Both the position numbers and the translations under genes were made by a program. Under the pieces are notes generated by a model. That model was given only the letters and a program-made list of their open reading frames with translations. It was not told the DNA's origin and made no database searches. From the NCBI GenBank assembly GCA_009993635.1, contig JAACTC010000005.1, positions 372,001 to 436,000 on the forward strand: a stretch of DNA of 64,000 nucleotides, in the 5' to 3' direction. Source of the stretch: Erythrobacter sp. (GTDB taxonomy: Bacteria; Pseudomonadota; Alphaproteobacteria; Sphingomonadales; Sphingomonadaceae). Below are positions 9,057-16,793 of the stretch, piece by piece (position 1 is the first letter of the stretch; each line of letters begins with the position of its first letter).

Positions 9057-9407
9057 ATGCTGAGCGAACAGAGCGATTCCGCGATCATGGCGATCGTCGA
9101 TCCGCTGATGGACAACCTCATGCAGGCCTCGGACGAGATCGATTTCGGCCGCCACGTGCGCAATTTCACTCCGCGCCTGAGGGCGCTGGTGCGTGAAGAC
9201 GGCTTTGCCCGCGCGTGTCGCGACTTGCAGGCGTGCTACGGCAAGTACGGCGAAAGGACGCCGGTCGGCATATTTCGGCGCGCGGATTCGGTGGCCGTGG
9301 TCTGGTCCCAGTCGTGCGAGAAGTCGGCCGATCAGCTGGTCGCCTCGATCGTTGTCGTCGAAGGGCCTGCGGGCACCTGTCTGGTCGATCACGCGCTCGT
9401 TTACTGA
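9057..9407 (+). CDS. Conserved hypothetical protein, 116 aa
   Basis: I do not recognise a named family. The start at MLSEQSDSAIMAIVDPLMDN is chosen because GGGAGG lies 10 nt before it; an in-frame ATG at 9030 has no such site. The N-terminal half is helical and acidic (MDNLMQASDEIDFGRHVRNF), followed by RLRALVREDGFARACRDLQA with two cysteines, and a beta-rich C-terminus (VAVVWSQSC, ASIVVVEG, CLVDHALVY). There is no signal peptide or membrane helix. The gene is 40 bp downstream of lpd and could be co-transcribed. The shape recalls small stress-associated alpha+beta proteins, but no function is claimed. Confidence 0.65.
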   Translation: MLSEQSDSAIMAIVDPLMDNLMQASDEIDFGRHVRNFTPRLRALVREDGFARACRDLQACYGKYGERTPVGIFRRADSVAVVWSQSCEKSADQLVASIVVVEGPAGTCLVDHALVY

Positions 9408-9447
9408 CCGGTGCGAAACAACCGGTGCCGACGTTCGTTACCCTTGC

Positions 9448-9639
9448 ATGAGCGAACAGAAAAACAGCAGCACCCCGCCGCAGGGCAAGACACCCGACGG
9501 CAAGAATGACAGCGACATGGTGAAGGACCATCGCGCGCTGATGAACCAGAGCTCCACCAAGCCGGAGAAATACCCGGAGGAAGAGCGCGATGCGCAGTCT
9601 CTGGTACAAAAGAGCAAACGGCGCGACCAGCCGGACTGA
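9448..9639 (+). CDS. Small hydrophilic protein, 63 aa
   Basis: A short, highly charged, Lys/Glu/Ser/Gln-rich protein beginning MSEQKNSSTPPQGKTPDGKN, with no hydrophobic segment, and probably disordered. Composition and size resemble small stress or desiccation-related proteins common near general-stress genes in sphingomonads, but there is no recognisable domain. It is followed by a perfect hairpin that overlaps its stop codon. Codon use fits its neighbours. A plausible real gene, without assigned role. Confidence 0.5.
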   Translation: MSEQKNSSTPPQGKTPDGKNDSDMVKDHRALMNQSSTKPEKYPEEERDAQSLVQKSKRRDQPD

Positions 9640-9648
9640 TCGCGCCGT
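9618..9648 (-). terminator. Terminator of the DUF1328 gene (bidirectional hairpin)
   Basis: Perfect 9-bp stem ACGGCGCGA / TCGCGCCGT around a 13-nt loop that contains the stop codon of the plus-strand 63-aa gene. Read on the minus strand it is followed by TTGCTCTTTT, so it best serves the minus-strand DUF1328 gene. On the plus strand the following bases are only weakly T-rich. Confidence 0.6.
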
Positions 9649-9673
9649 ACGCTTCCTCAGGTTCGGTTCGTGG

Positions 9674-9829
9674 TCAGACGTTGCGGCGCAGGAATGCGAC
9701 GATCGCCAGGATGATGAAGACGACGAACAGAATCCACGCGATGTTGGACGAGATGCCCGCAACCCCGCCAAAGCCGAGAGCGGCCGCGACGAGAGCGATG
9801 ATCAGGAATATGATAGCCCACTTAAGCAC
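9674..9829 (-). CDS. DUF1328 family small membrane protein, 51 aa
   Basis: A tiny two-helix membrane protein of the DUF1328 (YtjA-like) family; function unknown, often linked to envelope stress. Translation from a GTG at 9827-9829 reads [21 protein letters not shown], then [18 protein letters not shown], then [13 protein letters not shown]. That is two hydrophobic helices separated by the GGVAG turn and closing in the basic LRRN that typifies the family. AGGGGAG precedes the GTG by about 8 nt. It is convergent with the 63-aa gene, and its upstream region also holds tRNA-Ser on the same strand. It is short, but the family pattern is unmistakable. Confidence 0.88.
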   Translation of the reverse strand: MLKWAIIFLIIALVAAALGFGGVAGISSNIAWILFVVFIILAIVAFLRRNV

Positions 9830-9995
9830 TGGAATTCTCCCCTAGTTGCCCAGCAGATATGCCGGGACATCTGACAAGGGGCCGCTCTTAACAAAAGTCA
9901 TAATGTCGATTGGTGGAAAGTTCGCGACGTGGTTCGAATTCTCCGCCGCCCCGTCGGGGGCATCAGCGAAGCGACTGGCCGCGAGATCGAAAGAA

Positions 9996-10085
9996 TGGCG
10001 GACAGGGTGGGATTCGAACCCACGGTGAGCGTGAACCCACGGCGGTTTTCAAGACCGCTGCCTTAAACCACTCGGCCACCTGTCC
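9996..10085 (-). tRNA. tRNA-Ser(UGA)
   Basis: A 90-nt class II tRNA on the minus strand with the CCA end encoded. The acceptor stem pairs GGACAGG with CCTGTCC. The D arm contains GGCCGAGTGGTTTAAGGC, the anticodon loop reads CTTGAAA (anticodon TGA, reading UCA and other UCN serine codons), a long variable arm is present as expected for serine, and the T arm has GTTCGAATC. The 5' end of the gene and its leader are partly duplicated just upstream (see repeat at 10074-10181). Confidence 0.96.
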
Positions 10086-10181
10086 TACTCGCGATGTTCC
10101 GGCTAACGCCGAACGACTGTCTTGTCACCTGCGGTGACCGAACGTGGCCACCTGTCCTACTCGCGATGTGCCGGCTAACGC
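10074..10181. repeat. 36-bp direct repeat carrying the 5' end of tRNA-Ser
   Basis: Bases 10074-10109 and 10146-10181 are identical at 35 of 36 positions, 72 bp apart. The shared unit contains GGCCACCTGTCC (the first 12 nt of tRNA-Ser on the minus strand) plus 24 bases of its upstream flank. The intervening 36 bp are unrelated. It looks like a partial tandem duplication of the tRNA start and leader, or the remnant of a second tRNA copy. Confidence 0.8.
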
Positions 10182-10266
10182 TTCGACCGGCATTTGTCAC
10201 TCTCCGGCACGCTGTTTCAATCAGCGGCATCTAAGTCATTGGCGAGTCATCTCCGCTGTGACAAAC

Positions 10267-11295
10267 ATGGGCACCATGAGATTCCCCCGGTCAATTCTCG
10301 CCCTTGCAGCGATCCTTGCTTCGCTTTCCGCCACCCCTGCCGCCGCGCAGGACATGCCGTTCGACGCTTACATGCAGCTCGTCATCGCAAAGGCCCGTGC
10401 GGAGGGGGTGAGCGAGGACACCATCCGGCGCATGACATGGGATCTGACGCCCAACCCGCGCGTCATCGAGCTGGATCAGTCGCAGCCCGGTTCCTCGTCA
10501 TCTTCCGGCTACCCGCGTCTCCAGCCATACCTGAACACCCACGTCGATTCCGCGCGGATCAATGGCGGGCGCGAGGTCTATAACGAGACTGCGCGGCTGC
10601 ACGGCAGAATTCGTGATCAGTACGGCGTTCCGGCAGAGATCATCATCGCGATCTGGGGGCACGAGACCAATTACGGTAGCTATCGCGGCAATTTCGATCT
10701 TGCCCGTTCGCTCGCCACACTGGCGTGGGAAGGGCGACGGCGCGAGCTGTTCGAAAAAGAGCTGATCGCACTGCTTAAGGTTGCGGACAAGGGCTATTCG
10801 CGCGATCGGCTGGTCGGCAGCTGGGCCGGCGCATTCGGCAATCCGCAGTTCCTGCCGAGCGTCTACCTGCGCCTGGCGACCGATGGGGATGGCGACGGCA
10901 TGGCCAATATCTTCACCAACCAGACCGATACGATGGCGTCGATCGCGCGCTATTTCCAGGATGCTGGCTGGCGCCCCGGCATTCCATGGGGCGTGCAGGC
11001 CAGCATCCCCGCCGGGTTCGATGTCGACGCCTACCGCAATAAGCTGGTCTCCCCCGTGTGCCCGCGCGTGCACGAGCGGCATAGCCAGTGGAAGACGGTG
11101 GAAGAATGGCGCGCGCTGGGCGTCACACCTTTTACCAGCCTGCCTCCCGGTACGCTGGCCAGCCTGTTCCAGCCCGATGGGCCGGGCACGCGCGCATGGC
11201 TGTTAACCTCAAATTACCGGGTTATCCTCGAATATAACTGCTCCAATTACTACGCGATGAGTGTGGGGCTGCTAGCCGATGAGATTGCCCGCTAA
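10267..11295 (+). CDS. Lytic murein transglycosylase, MltB/SltB-like
   Basis: A periplasmic enzyme that cleaves peptidoglycan with formation of 1,6-anhydroMurNAc. The start at MGTMRFPRSILALAAILASL gives a clean signal peptide ending AAAQ; upstream in-frame codons overlap the tRNA leader and are not credible. The mature part follows the MltB layout: ARAEGVSEDTIRRMTWDL, then the catalytic segment PAEIIIAIWGHETNYGSYRG with the essential Glu in WGHE, then VGSWAGAFGNPQFLPSVYLR, the MltB signature, and DGDGDGMANIF. There is no lipobox, so it is soluble rather than lipid-anchored. It overlaps the SPOR/RlpA-like gene by 17 nt, which points to coordinated cell-wall remodelling. Confidence 0.9.
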   Translation: MGTMRFPRSILALAAILASLSATPAAAQDMPFDAYMQLVIAKARAEGVSEDTIRRMTWDLTPNPRVIELDQSQPGSSSSSGYPRLQPYLNTHVDSARINGGREVYNETARLHGRIRDQYGVPAEIIIAIWGHETNYGSYRGNFDLARSLATLAWEGRRRELFEKELIALLKVADKGYSRDRLVGSWAGAFGNPQFLPSVYLRLATDGDGDGMANIFTNQTDTMASIARYFQDAGWRPGIPWGVQASIPAGFDVDAYRNKLVSPVCPRVHERHSQWKTVEEWRALGVTPFTSLPPGTLASLFQPDGPGTRAWLLTSNYRVILEYNCSNYYAMSVGLLADEIAR

Positions 11296-12421
11296 ACTGC
11301 TGAAATCTGCAACCTTGCTGGGGCTCGCCTCCGCGGTGGCCGCCTGCGCGGGCGGGGCCGGTGATTACGAGCTTGCGCCGGGGGCCGATTACTACGCGGT
11401 CGATCGCGCTTCCCCGACGCAGCCAAACGCGGCCAGTGGCCCGCAGGCGGACTATCCGCAGGTGCTGGGCGAACCCTTCGTCGTCGACGGCCAGACCTTT
11501 ACGCCCGCCGACGTGTTGAGCCTCGACGCGGTCGGTTACGCCACCCTCGACATGATCGACGCGAGCGGCGTGACCGTATCCCACAAGACCCTGCCGCTGC
11601 CGAGCTATGTCGAGCTGACCAACCTCGATACCGGGCGCACCATCCTGGCGCGCGCCGAGCGGCGTGGCCCGATGACCGCGAGCCGGATCGTCGGGCTGTC
11701 GCAAGGCGCGGCGCGGGAACTGGGCGCTGGCGAGGGGACACCCGTTCGCGTCCGGCGGGTCAATCCGCCCGAATACGAACGGGCCGCCCTGCGATCGGGC
11801 AAGCCCGCTGGGGACCGGCTGGACACGCCCGATACGCTGCTGACCGTCCTGCGCAAGCAGCTGCCTGCGGCCGGATCGGCCAGCCTCGCGCGCACCGATC
11901 CGAGCAGTGCCGCTGGCACCGCTGGCGATTTCGACCAGGCATTTGCCGAGATCGAGCCCGGCCCATCGACTGCGGTGGCGGACAATTTCGACGATTATCG
12001 CGATCTCCCCGCACCCGCCGAACAGTCGCGCCCGACGTCCTATGCGCTTGCACCGATTGGCGATGCGCCGACCGGTAGCACCCCGGTGCGCGAGCCGGTG
12101 GAGGTCGCCAGGCTGCCCGCACAGCGTCGCCCGGCTCCGCCACCCCCTCAAACCGTTCCGGCAACCCGCCCGTCGCCGCCACCCGCTCAGGCCGAAACCC
12201 GAGTACCGCGTCGCGGACGCTATCTGGTGCAGGTGGCAACTTTCTCCAGCAAACAGAATGCCATCCGCGCGGCGGACGATCTTGCGGGCTTCGTCGTGCA
12301 GAATGGCGGCTATTTCCGTACGCGGATGGGGCCGTTCGTTACTCGGGGAGAAGCATCGGCCGCTCTCGCCAAAGCGCGGTCGGCAGGCTATGGTGACGCG
12401 TTTATAGACACGAGCGAGTAG
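11279..12421 (+). CDS. RlpA-like septal lipoprotein with SPOR domain, divergent active site
   Basis: A 380-aa lipoprotein (lipobox AVAAC at residue 22) with a partial RlpA double-psi beta-barrel in the middle (HKTLPLPSYVELTNLDTGR, GLSQGAARELG), a long Pro/Ala-rich linker, and a C-terminal SPOR domain (YLVQVATFSSKQNAIRAADD ... FRTRMGPFVTRGEASAAL). SPOR domains bind denuded glycan at the septum. The barrel lacks the N-terminal ASWYG ... TANGE segment that carries the catalytic Glu of active RlpA, and NDRGP is replaced by ERRGP, removing the catalytic Asp. It is therefore probably a septal binding protein, not a lytic transglycosylase. The gene overlaps the upstream MltB-like gene and precedes dacC. 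Confidence 0.8.
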   Translation: MRLPAKLLKSATLLGLASAVAACAGGAGDYELAPGADYYAVDRASPTQPNAASGPQADYPQVLGEPFVVDGQTFTPADVLSLDAVGYATLDMIDASGVTVSHKTLPLPSYVELTNLDTGRTILARAERRGPMTASRIVGLSQGAARELGAGEGTPVRVRRVNPPEYERAALRSGKPAGDRLDTPDTLLTVLRKQLPAAGSASLARTDPSSAAGTAGDFDQAFAEIEPGPSTAVADNFDDYRDLPAPAEQSRPTSYALAPIGDAPTGSTPVREPVEVARLPAQRRPAPPPPQTVPATRPSPPPAQAETRVPRRGRYLVQVATFSSKQNAIRAADDLAGFVVQNGGYFRTRMGPFVTRGEASAALAKARSAGYGDAFIDTSE

Positions 12422-12468
12422 TCGCGGCTCCAGCATGGCGCGGCCACGCGCGGGCAGGAGCAGCCAAT

Positions 12469-13635
12469 TTGCCGGGACTTAGGGTAAAACGACTCAGAAC
12501 GGCGGGAACTCTCGCCGTGCTGGCGCTTGTCTCCCCCGCCACGGTTGGTGCGAGGCCTGCGCCGCCGACCCCCGAACAGGCACCGATTGCCTACATGATC
12601 GACCTGTCGAGCGGGCAGACGCTGTACGCGCGCGATATCGACCGGCGGTTCGTCCCCGCCTCGATTACCAAGGTGATGACCACGCTGGTCGCGTTCGACA
12701 TGCTGGCGCAGGGCAAACTGCGTCCGGATCAGCGCATTCCCTATCGCGACGAGACTTTCGATGAGTGGCATCAGAAGGGCTCCACGCTCTTCCTCCCCGC
12801 CCGCGCCAACCCGACGGTGCAGGAACTGCTGATCGGCATCACCACGGTGTCCGCCAATGATGCCTCCGTCGTGCTGGCGGAAGGCGCTGCGGGCAGTGTC
12901 GACAAATGGACCCAGCGGATGAACGCCACCGCCCGGCAGATCGGCATGCACGATAGCCATTTCGGCACGCCCAATGGCTGGCCGGACGAGGGCCGAACCT
13001 TCGTCACCGCGCGCGATCTTGCGACCCTGGCCGAACGGATCGTTCGCCGCCATCCGGAACGCTTCGATTTCTACTACGGGCGTACCGGCCTCAAGGCATA
13101 CGGCATTGCACAGGACAATCACGATCCCATCACCGGCAAGGTGGAAGGTGCTGACGGCCTGAAGACCGGCTTTACCAATCAGGCGGGGTACGGTTTTCTG
13201 GGCACGGCCGAACGCGACGGGCGCCGACTGGTGATGGTCGTCGCGGGCGCGGACCGGGGGTCGGAGCGCAATCGCGCCTCTCGCGATTTCATCGAGTGGG
13301 GCTTCGAAGCCTTCGACAGCAAGCTGCTGGCCAGAAAGGGCCAGGCTGCCGCCGTTGCGCGGGTACAGAACGGATCGGTCGGCAGGCTTCCGCTGGTCGC
13401 GGCGCAGGATGTGCGCGTCGCGATGCCGCGCGGCGACCGCGCCCGGCCCGAAGTCACGGTGCGGTACGACGGGCCACTGCGCACGCCGATCGCCAAGGGC
13501 GAGGCAGTCGCCACGCTCGAAATCGCAGTGCCGGGGATGGAGCCTTCCACCCTTCCGCTCTACGCCGCAGAAGACGTCCACGAAGCAGGCGTTTTCCGCC
13601 GTATCGCCAATGGCTTCGCGGGACTCTTCGGATGA
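12469..13635 (+). CDS. dacC: D-alanyl-D-alanine carboxypeptidase (PBP5/6 family)
   Basis: A periplasmic, membrane-associated low-molecular-mass penicillin-binding protein that trims the terminal D-Ala of peptidoglycan stem peptides. All three active-site motifs are visible: SITK at about residue 65 (SxxK), SAND near 128 (SxN) and KTG near 229 (in GADGLKTGFT). A C-terminal beta domain and amphipathic end (GVFRRIANGFAGLFG) fit membrane anchoring. The start is a TTG at 12469 preceded by AGGAG; it gives an N-terminal signal segment (TLAVLALVSPATVGA). At 388 aa it has family length. The stop overlaps the tmk ATG. The paralogue name (dacA/C/D) is uncertain. Confidence 0.92.
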   Translation: MPGLRVKRLRTAGTLAVLALVSPATVGARPAPPTPEQAPIAYMIDLSSGQTLYARDIDRRFVPASITKVMTTLVAFDMLAQGKLRPDQRIPYRDETFDEWHQKGSTLFLPARANPTVQELLIGITTVSANDASVVLAEGAAGSVDKWTQRMNATARQIGMHDSHFGTPNGWPDEGRTFVTARDLATLAERIVRRHPERFDFYYGRTGLKAYGIAQDNHDPITGKVEGADGLKTGFTNQAGYGFLGTAERDGRRLVMVVAGADRGSERNRASRDFIEWGFEAFDSKLLARKGQAAAVARVQNGSVGRLPLVAAQDVRVAMPRGDRARPEVTVRYDGPLRTPIAKGEAVATLEIAVPGMEPSTLPLYAAEDVHEAGVFRRIANGFAGLFG

Positions 13636-14282
13636 CGACACCCCATGCAATCAAAGCGCGCTTCATTGCCTTCGAAGGCGGGGAAGGGGTCGGCAAGTCG
13701 ACCCAGGCGAAGCGACTGGTCGAGGCGCTGGCAGAGCGCGGTATCGATGCGCTGCTGACCCGCGAACCGGGCGGCACCACCGGCGCGGAGATGATTCGCA
13801 AATTGCTGCTCGAACCGCCCGGCACAGGCTGGCGCGTCTCTGCCGAGGCGATGCTGTTCGCCGCCGCGCGGTCCGATCATGTCGCCAAGGCCATCAAGCC
13901 TGCACTGATGAGCGGCAAATGGGTCGTGTGCGACCGCTTCGTCCTGTCGAGCCGGGCCTATCAGGGCCTGGCCGGCGGGCTGGGCGACGATCAGGTGCTC
14001 GCGCTCCACAAAATCGGCAGCGGCGGCCTGATGCCGTGTCGCACGCTGTTGCTCGAAGCGCCCGGAGAAGACGTTTCCGAACGGCTGCGCAAGCGCGACG
14101 GGGGCGAGGCGGACGCCATCGGCGGGCGCGATGCGCGCTATCACGCCGACGTTGCGCGCGGTTTCGCGGGACTGGCACAGGGCGACGACACCATCGTCCA
14201 GATCGATGCCTCGGGCAGCGCGGACGAGGTCCACGCCGCCGTGATGCGTGAAATCGAGCCTTTGCTTGTCGAGGCTTCGTGA
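13632..14282 (+). CDS. tmk: Thymidylate kinase
   Basis: Phosphorylates dTMP to dTDP for DNA synthesis. The start at MTTPHAIKARFIAFEGGEG overlaps the dacC stop (ATGA). The P-loop GGEGVGKSTQAKRL is at residues 14-27, the DR(F/Y) motif appears in VVCDRFVLSSRAYQG, and TREPGGTTGAEMIR carries the conserved REPGGT of bacterial TMP kinases. It is 216 aa, as usual. It is followed by holB through a 4-nt overlap, the common tmk-holB pairing. Confidence 0.96.
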   Translation: MTTPHAIKARFIAFEGGEGVGKSTQAKRLVEALAERGIDALLTREPGGTTGAEMIRKLLLEPPGTGWRVSAEAMLFAAARSDHVAKAIKPALMSGKWVVCDRFVLSSRAYQGLAGGLGDDQVLALHKIGSGGLMPCRTLLLEAPGEDVSERLRKRDGGEADAIGGRDARYHADVARGFAGLAQGDDTIVQIDASGSADEVHAAVMREIEPLLVEAS

Positions 14283-15238
14283 CCGATCCCCATGCGAGCC
14301 AATGGCGCGCGTGGCGCGCTGCGCTGGCCAGCCCGCGGATGCATCACGCCTGGATCCTTGCCGGGCGCAAGGGGCTGGGAAAGCATGACTTCGCACTGGC
14401 TGCCGCGCGCGAGATCGTGGCGCTGGATCGCGATGCCCCGGTGGGAGAGAACGATCCCGATATCCTGCTGCTGAGCCACCTGCCGAAGGACGACAAGGAG
14501 GCGAAGAAAGCAGAGAAGGGCGAGGCTTTCGAAACCAAGCGCAACATCGCCATCGAACAGGTGCGCGCGATGCAGGCGCGGCTCAACACGCGCCCCACGC
14601 TCGGCCCGCACCGCGCCATCATCATCAATCCCGCCGACGATCTGGAACGCAACGCCGCCAACGCATTGCTCAAGAGCCTGGAGGAGCCGCCACAGGGCAC
14701 GTTTTTCCTGCTGGTGACCCACAGGCCGGGAATGCTGCTGCCTACGATCCGGTCGCGCGCGCGTATCCTGCGCTTCAATCCCCTGCCTATGGGCGCTGTT
14801 GAAGAGGCTCTGCGCGCGGAAAACCGGACCGCGGACGATGCCGAGATCTCGCAGGCGGCACGCGCTTCGGGCGGAGCACCGGGCGCAGGGTTGCTGTTTC
14901 TTGCGCAGGAACTGGCACCCGCAGAGGCGCTGATGCGCCGCATCGCGAGCGAAGGCGACCCGGACTTCACGCTGCGCGGCAAGCTGGGCGAAGAAATCGG
15001 CGCACGGCCAAATCGCGAACGGCTATCCGCCACGCTCGACCTTGCGCGAACCGTTCTGGCGCAGAAGCTGGAGCAGCTGGACCGGCACGACATCCCGTCT
15101 CTGGTCGATGCCCATTCTCGGCTGGTGACGATTTCGGGCCAGGCGAAAAGCTACAATTTCGATCCCGCATTTCTCGCGATGGAAATCGGCACCTTGCTCG
15201 CATCAGCCGCCCCGCATAGAGCCGGAGCCAATGGCTGA
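14279..15238 (+). CDS. holB: DNA polymerase III delta' subunit
   Basis: Clamp-loader subunit of the replicative polymerase. It is 319 aa with a GTG start that overlaps the tmk stop (GTGA). The RFC-like ATPase fold is recognisable: HHAWILAGRKGLGKHDFALA near the N-terminus (a P-loop-like segment), a conserved middle with IINPADDLERNAANALLKSL, then EEPPQGTFFLLVTHRPGMLL and SRARILRFNPLP, the sensor/SRC-like region. The insertion KDDKEAKKAEKGEAFETKRN lies where zinc-binding cysteines occur in DnaX-type paralogues. Placement between tmk and metG is typical and supports the call. Confidence 0.92.
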   Translation: MTDPHASQWRAWRAALASPRMHHAWILAGRKGLGKHDFALAAAREIVALDRDAPVGENDPDILLLSHLPKDDKEAKKAEKGEAFETKRNIAIEQVRAMQARLNTRPTLGPHRAIIINPADDLERNAANALLKSLEEPPQGTFFLLVTHRPGMLLPTIRSRARILRFNPLPMGAVEEALRAENRTADDAEISQAARASGGAPGAGLLFLAQELAPAEALMRRIASEGDPDFTLRGKLGEEIGARPNRERLSATLDLARTVLAQKLEQLDRHDIPSLVDAHSRLVTISGQAKSYNFDPAFLAMEIGTLLASAAPHRAGANG

Positions 15239-16793
15239 TCCTTATTATATTACGACCGCGATCCACTATCCCAACGGCAAGCCGCATATCGGCCATGCCT
15301 ACGAGACGATCGCCGCCGACGTCGTCGCCCGATTCCAGCGGCTGAAGGGCCGCGACGTGCGGTTCCAGACCGGCACGGACGAGCACGGGCTGAAAATGGC
15401 CCGCAAGGCGGAAGAGCAGGGCAGGACGCCGCGCGAGCTCGCCGACGAGATGAGCGGCTATTTCCGCGACCTGTTCGACCGGCTGAACATTTCCTACGAC
15501 CGCTTCATCCGCACGACAGAGCCCGAGCATCACACTGCCAGCCAGGCACTATGGCGCAAGATGGAGGCCAATGGCGATCTCTACCTCGATCGCTACGAAG
15601 GCTGGTACTCGGTGCGCGACGAAGCGTTCTACGACGAGAAAGAGCTGGTCGAAGGGGAGGGGGGCGAAAAGCTCTCGCCGCAAGGCACGCCGGTGGAGTG
15701 GACCAAGGAGGAAAGCTGGTTCTTCCGCCTGTCCAACTATCAGGACAAGCTGCTCGACCTCTACGCATCGCAGCCCGAATTCATACAGCCAGACAGCCGC
15801 CGCAACGAAGTGATGCGGTTCGTCGAAGGCGGCCTTCGCGATCTTTCGGTCAGCCGCACCAGCTTCGACTGGGGCGTGCAGGTGCCGGGAAGCGAGGACC
15901 ACGTGATGTACGTGTGGGTCGACGCGCTGACTAACTACATCAGCGGCCTCGGCTATCCGGAGGAGGGCGCAGACTGGAAATACTGGCCTGCCGACCTGCA
16001 CCTGATCGGGAAGGACATCGTCCGCTTCCACACGGTCTACTGGCCCGCCTTCCTGATGAGCGCCGGAGTGGAGCTGCCCACGCAGGTCTATGGCCACGGA
16101 TTCCTGCTCAATCGCGGCCAGAAGGAATCGAAGTCGCTCGGCAATGTGACCGATCCCAACGTGCTGGCCGAACAGTTCGGTGTGGATGCCCTGCGCTACT
16201 TCCTGATGCGCGAAATCGCCTTCGGGCAAGACGGCAGCTATTCGCCCGAAGCCATCGTCACCCGCGCCAATGCGGAACTGGCGAACAGCTTTGGCAACCT
16301 TGCGCAACGCACGCTTTCCATGATCGCCAAAAACCTCGATGGCGAGCTGGGTGCCTATTCGCCCGCAGGCGACGACAAGGCGCTGCTGACGACGGTGCAG
16401 GATGCGTGCCACGAAGGCCTGCCGCAGCAGTTCGAGAAGCTCGCCTTCTCGACCGGGATCGAGGCGTGGATGAAGGCGGTCTACGCCTGCAACCAGTATG
16501 TCGATGAGCAAGCACCCTGGGCACTGAAAAAGACCGATCCCGAGCGGATGCGCACCGTACTGCAGACGCTGTTCATCGCGCTGCGAGACCTCGCCATCGC
16601 GATTCAGCCTGTTATCCCTGAAAAGGCGGGCCACCTGCTCACCATGCTGGGAATTGCCGAAGACGCACGCACGTATGAGGATATGGCGGACGAGGGCTGG
16701 TATGGCGCTCTGATCGCGACCGGTTACCGCGTGCCCAAACCCGATCCGCTGTTTCCCCGCCTCGAACTGCCTGAAGCGGAGGAGGCATCCTGA
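15231..16793 (+). CDS. metG: Methionyl-tRNA synthetase
   Basis: Charges initiator and elongator tRNA-Met. It is a 520-aa class I enzyme. The HIGH motif is intact in PNGKPHIGHAYETIAAD (about residue 18). The second signature reads GQKESKSLGNVTDPN instead of KMSKS: the Met is replaced by Glu, while both lysines and serines remain. The protein ends after the anticodon-binding helical domain and lacks the C-terminal tRNA-binding extension seen in the E. coli enzyme, and the zinc knuckle is not apparent, both as in the short alphaproteobacterial type. It overlaps holB by 8 nt and touches tatD. Confidence 0.95.
   Translation: MADPYYITTAIHYPNGKPHIGHAYETIAADVVARFQRLKGRDVRFQTGTDEHGLKMARKAEEQGRTPRELADEMSGYFRDLFDRLNISYDRFIRTTEPEHHTASQALWRKMEANGDLYLDRYEGWYSVRDEAFYDEKELVEGEGGEKLSPQGTPVEWTKEESWFFRLSNYQDKLLDLYASQPEFIQPDSRRNEVMRFVEGGLRDLSVSRTSFDWGVQVPGSEDHVMYVWVDALTNYISGLGYPEEGADWKYWPADLHLIGKDIVRFHTVYWPAFLMSAGVELPTQVYGHGFLLNRGQKESKSLGNVTDPNVLAEQFGVDALRYFLMREIAFGQDGSYSPEAIVTRANAELANSFGNLAQRTLSMIAKNLDGELGAYSPAGDDKALLTTVQDACHEGLPQQFEKLAFSTGIEAWMKAVYACNQYVDEQAPWALKKTDPERMRTVLQTLFIALRDLAIAIQPVIPEKAGHLLTMLGIAEDARTYEDMADEGWYGALIATGYRVPKPDPLFPRLELPEAEEAS

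Noticed and set aside
9415..9439. GAAAC, 16 bases, CGTT upstream of the 63-aa gene, resembling an EcfG general-stress promoter
   Set aside because: The -35 box has a mismatch to GGAAC, and the implied transcript would start almost at the ATG.
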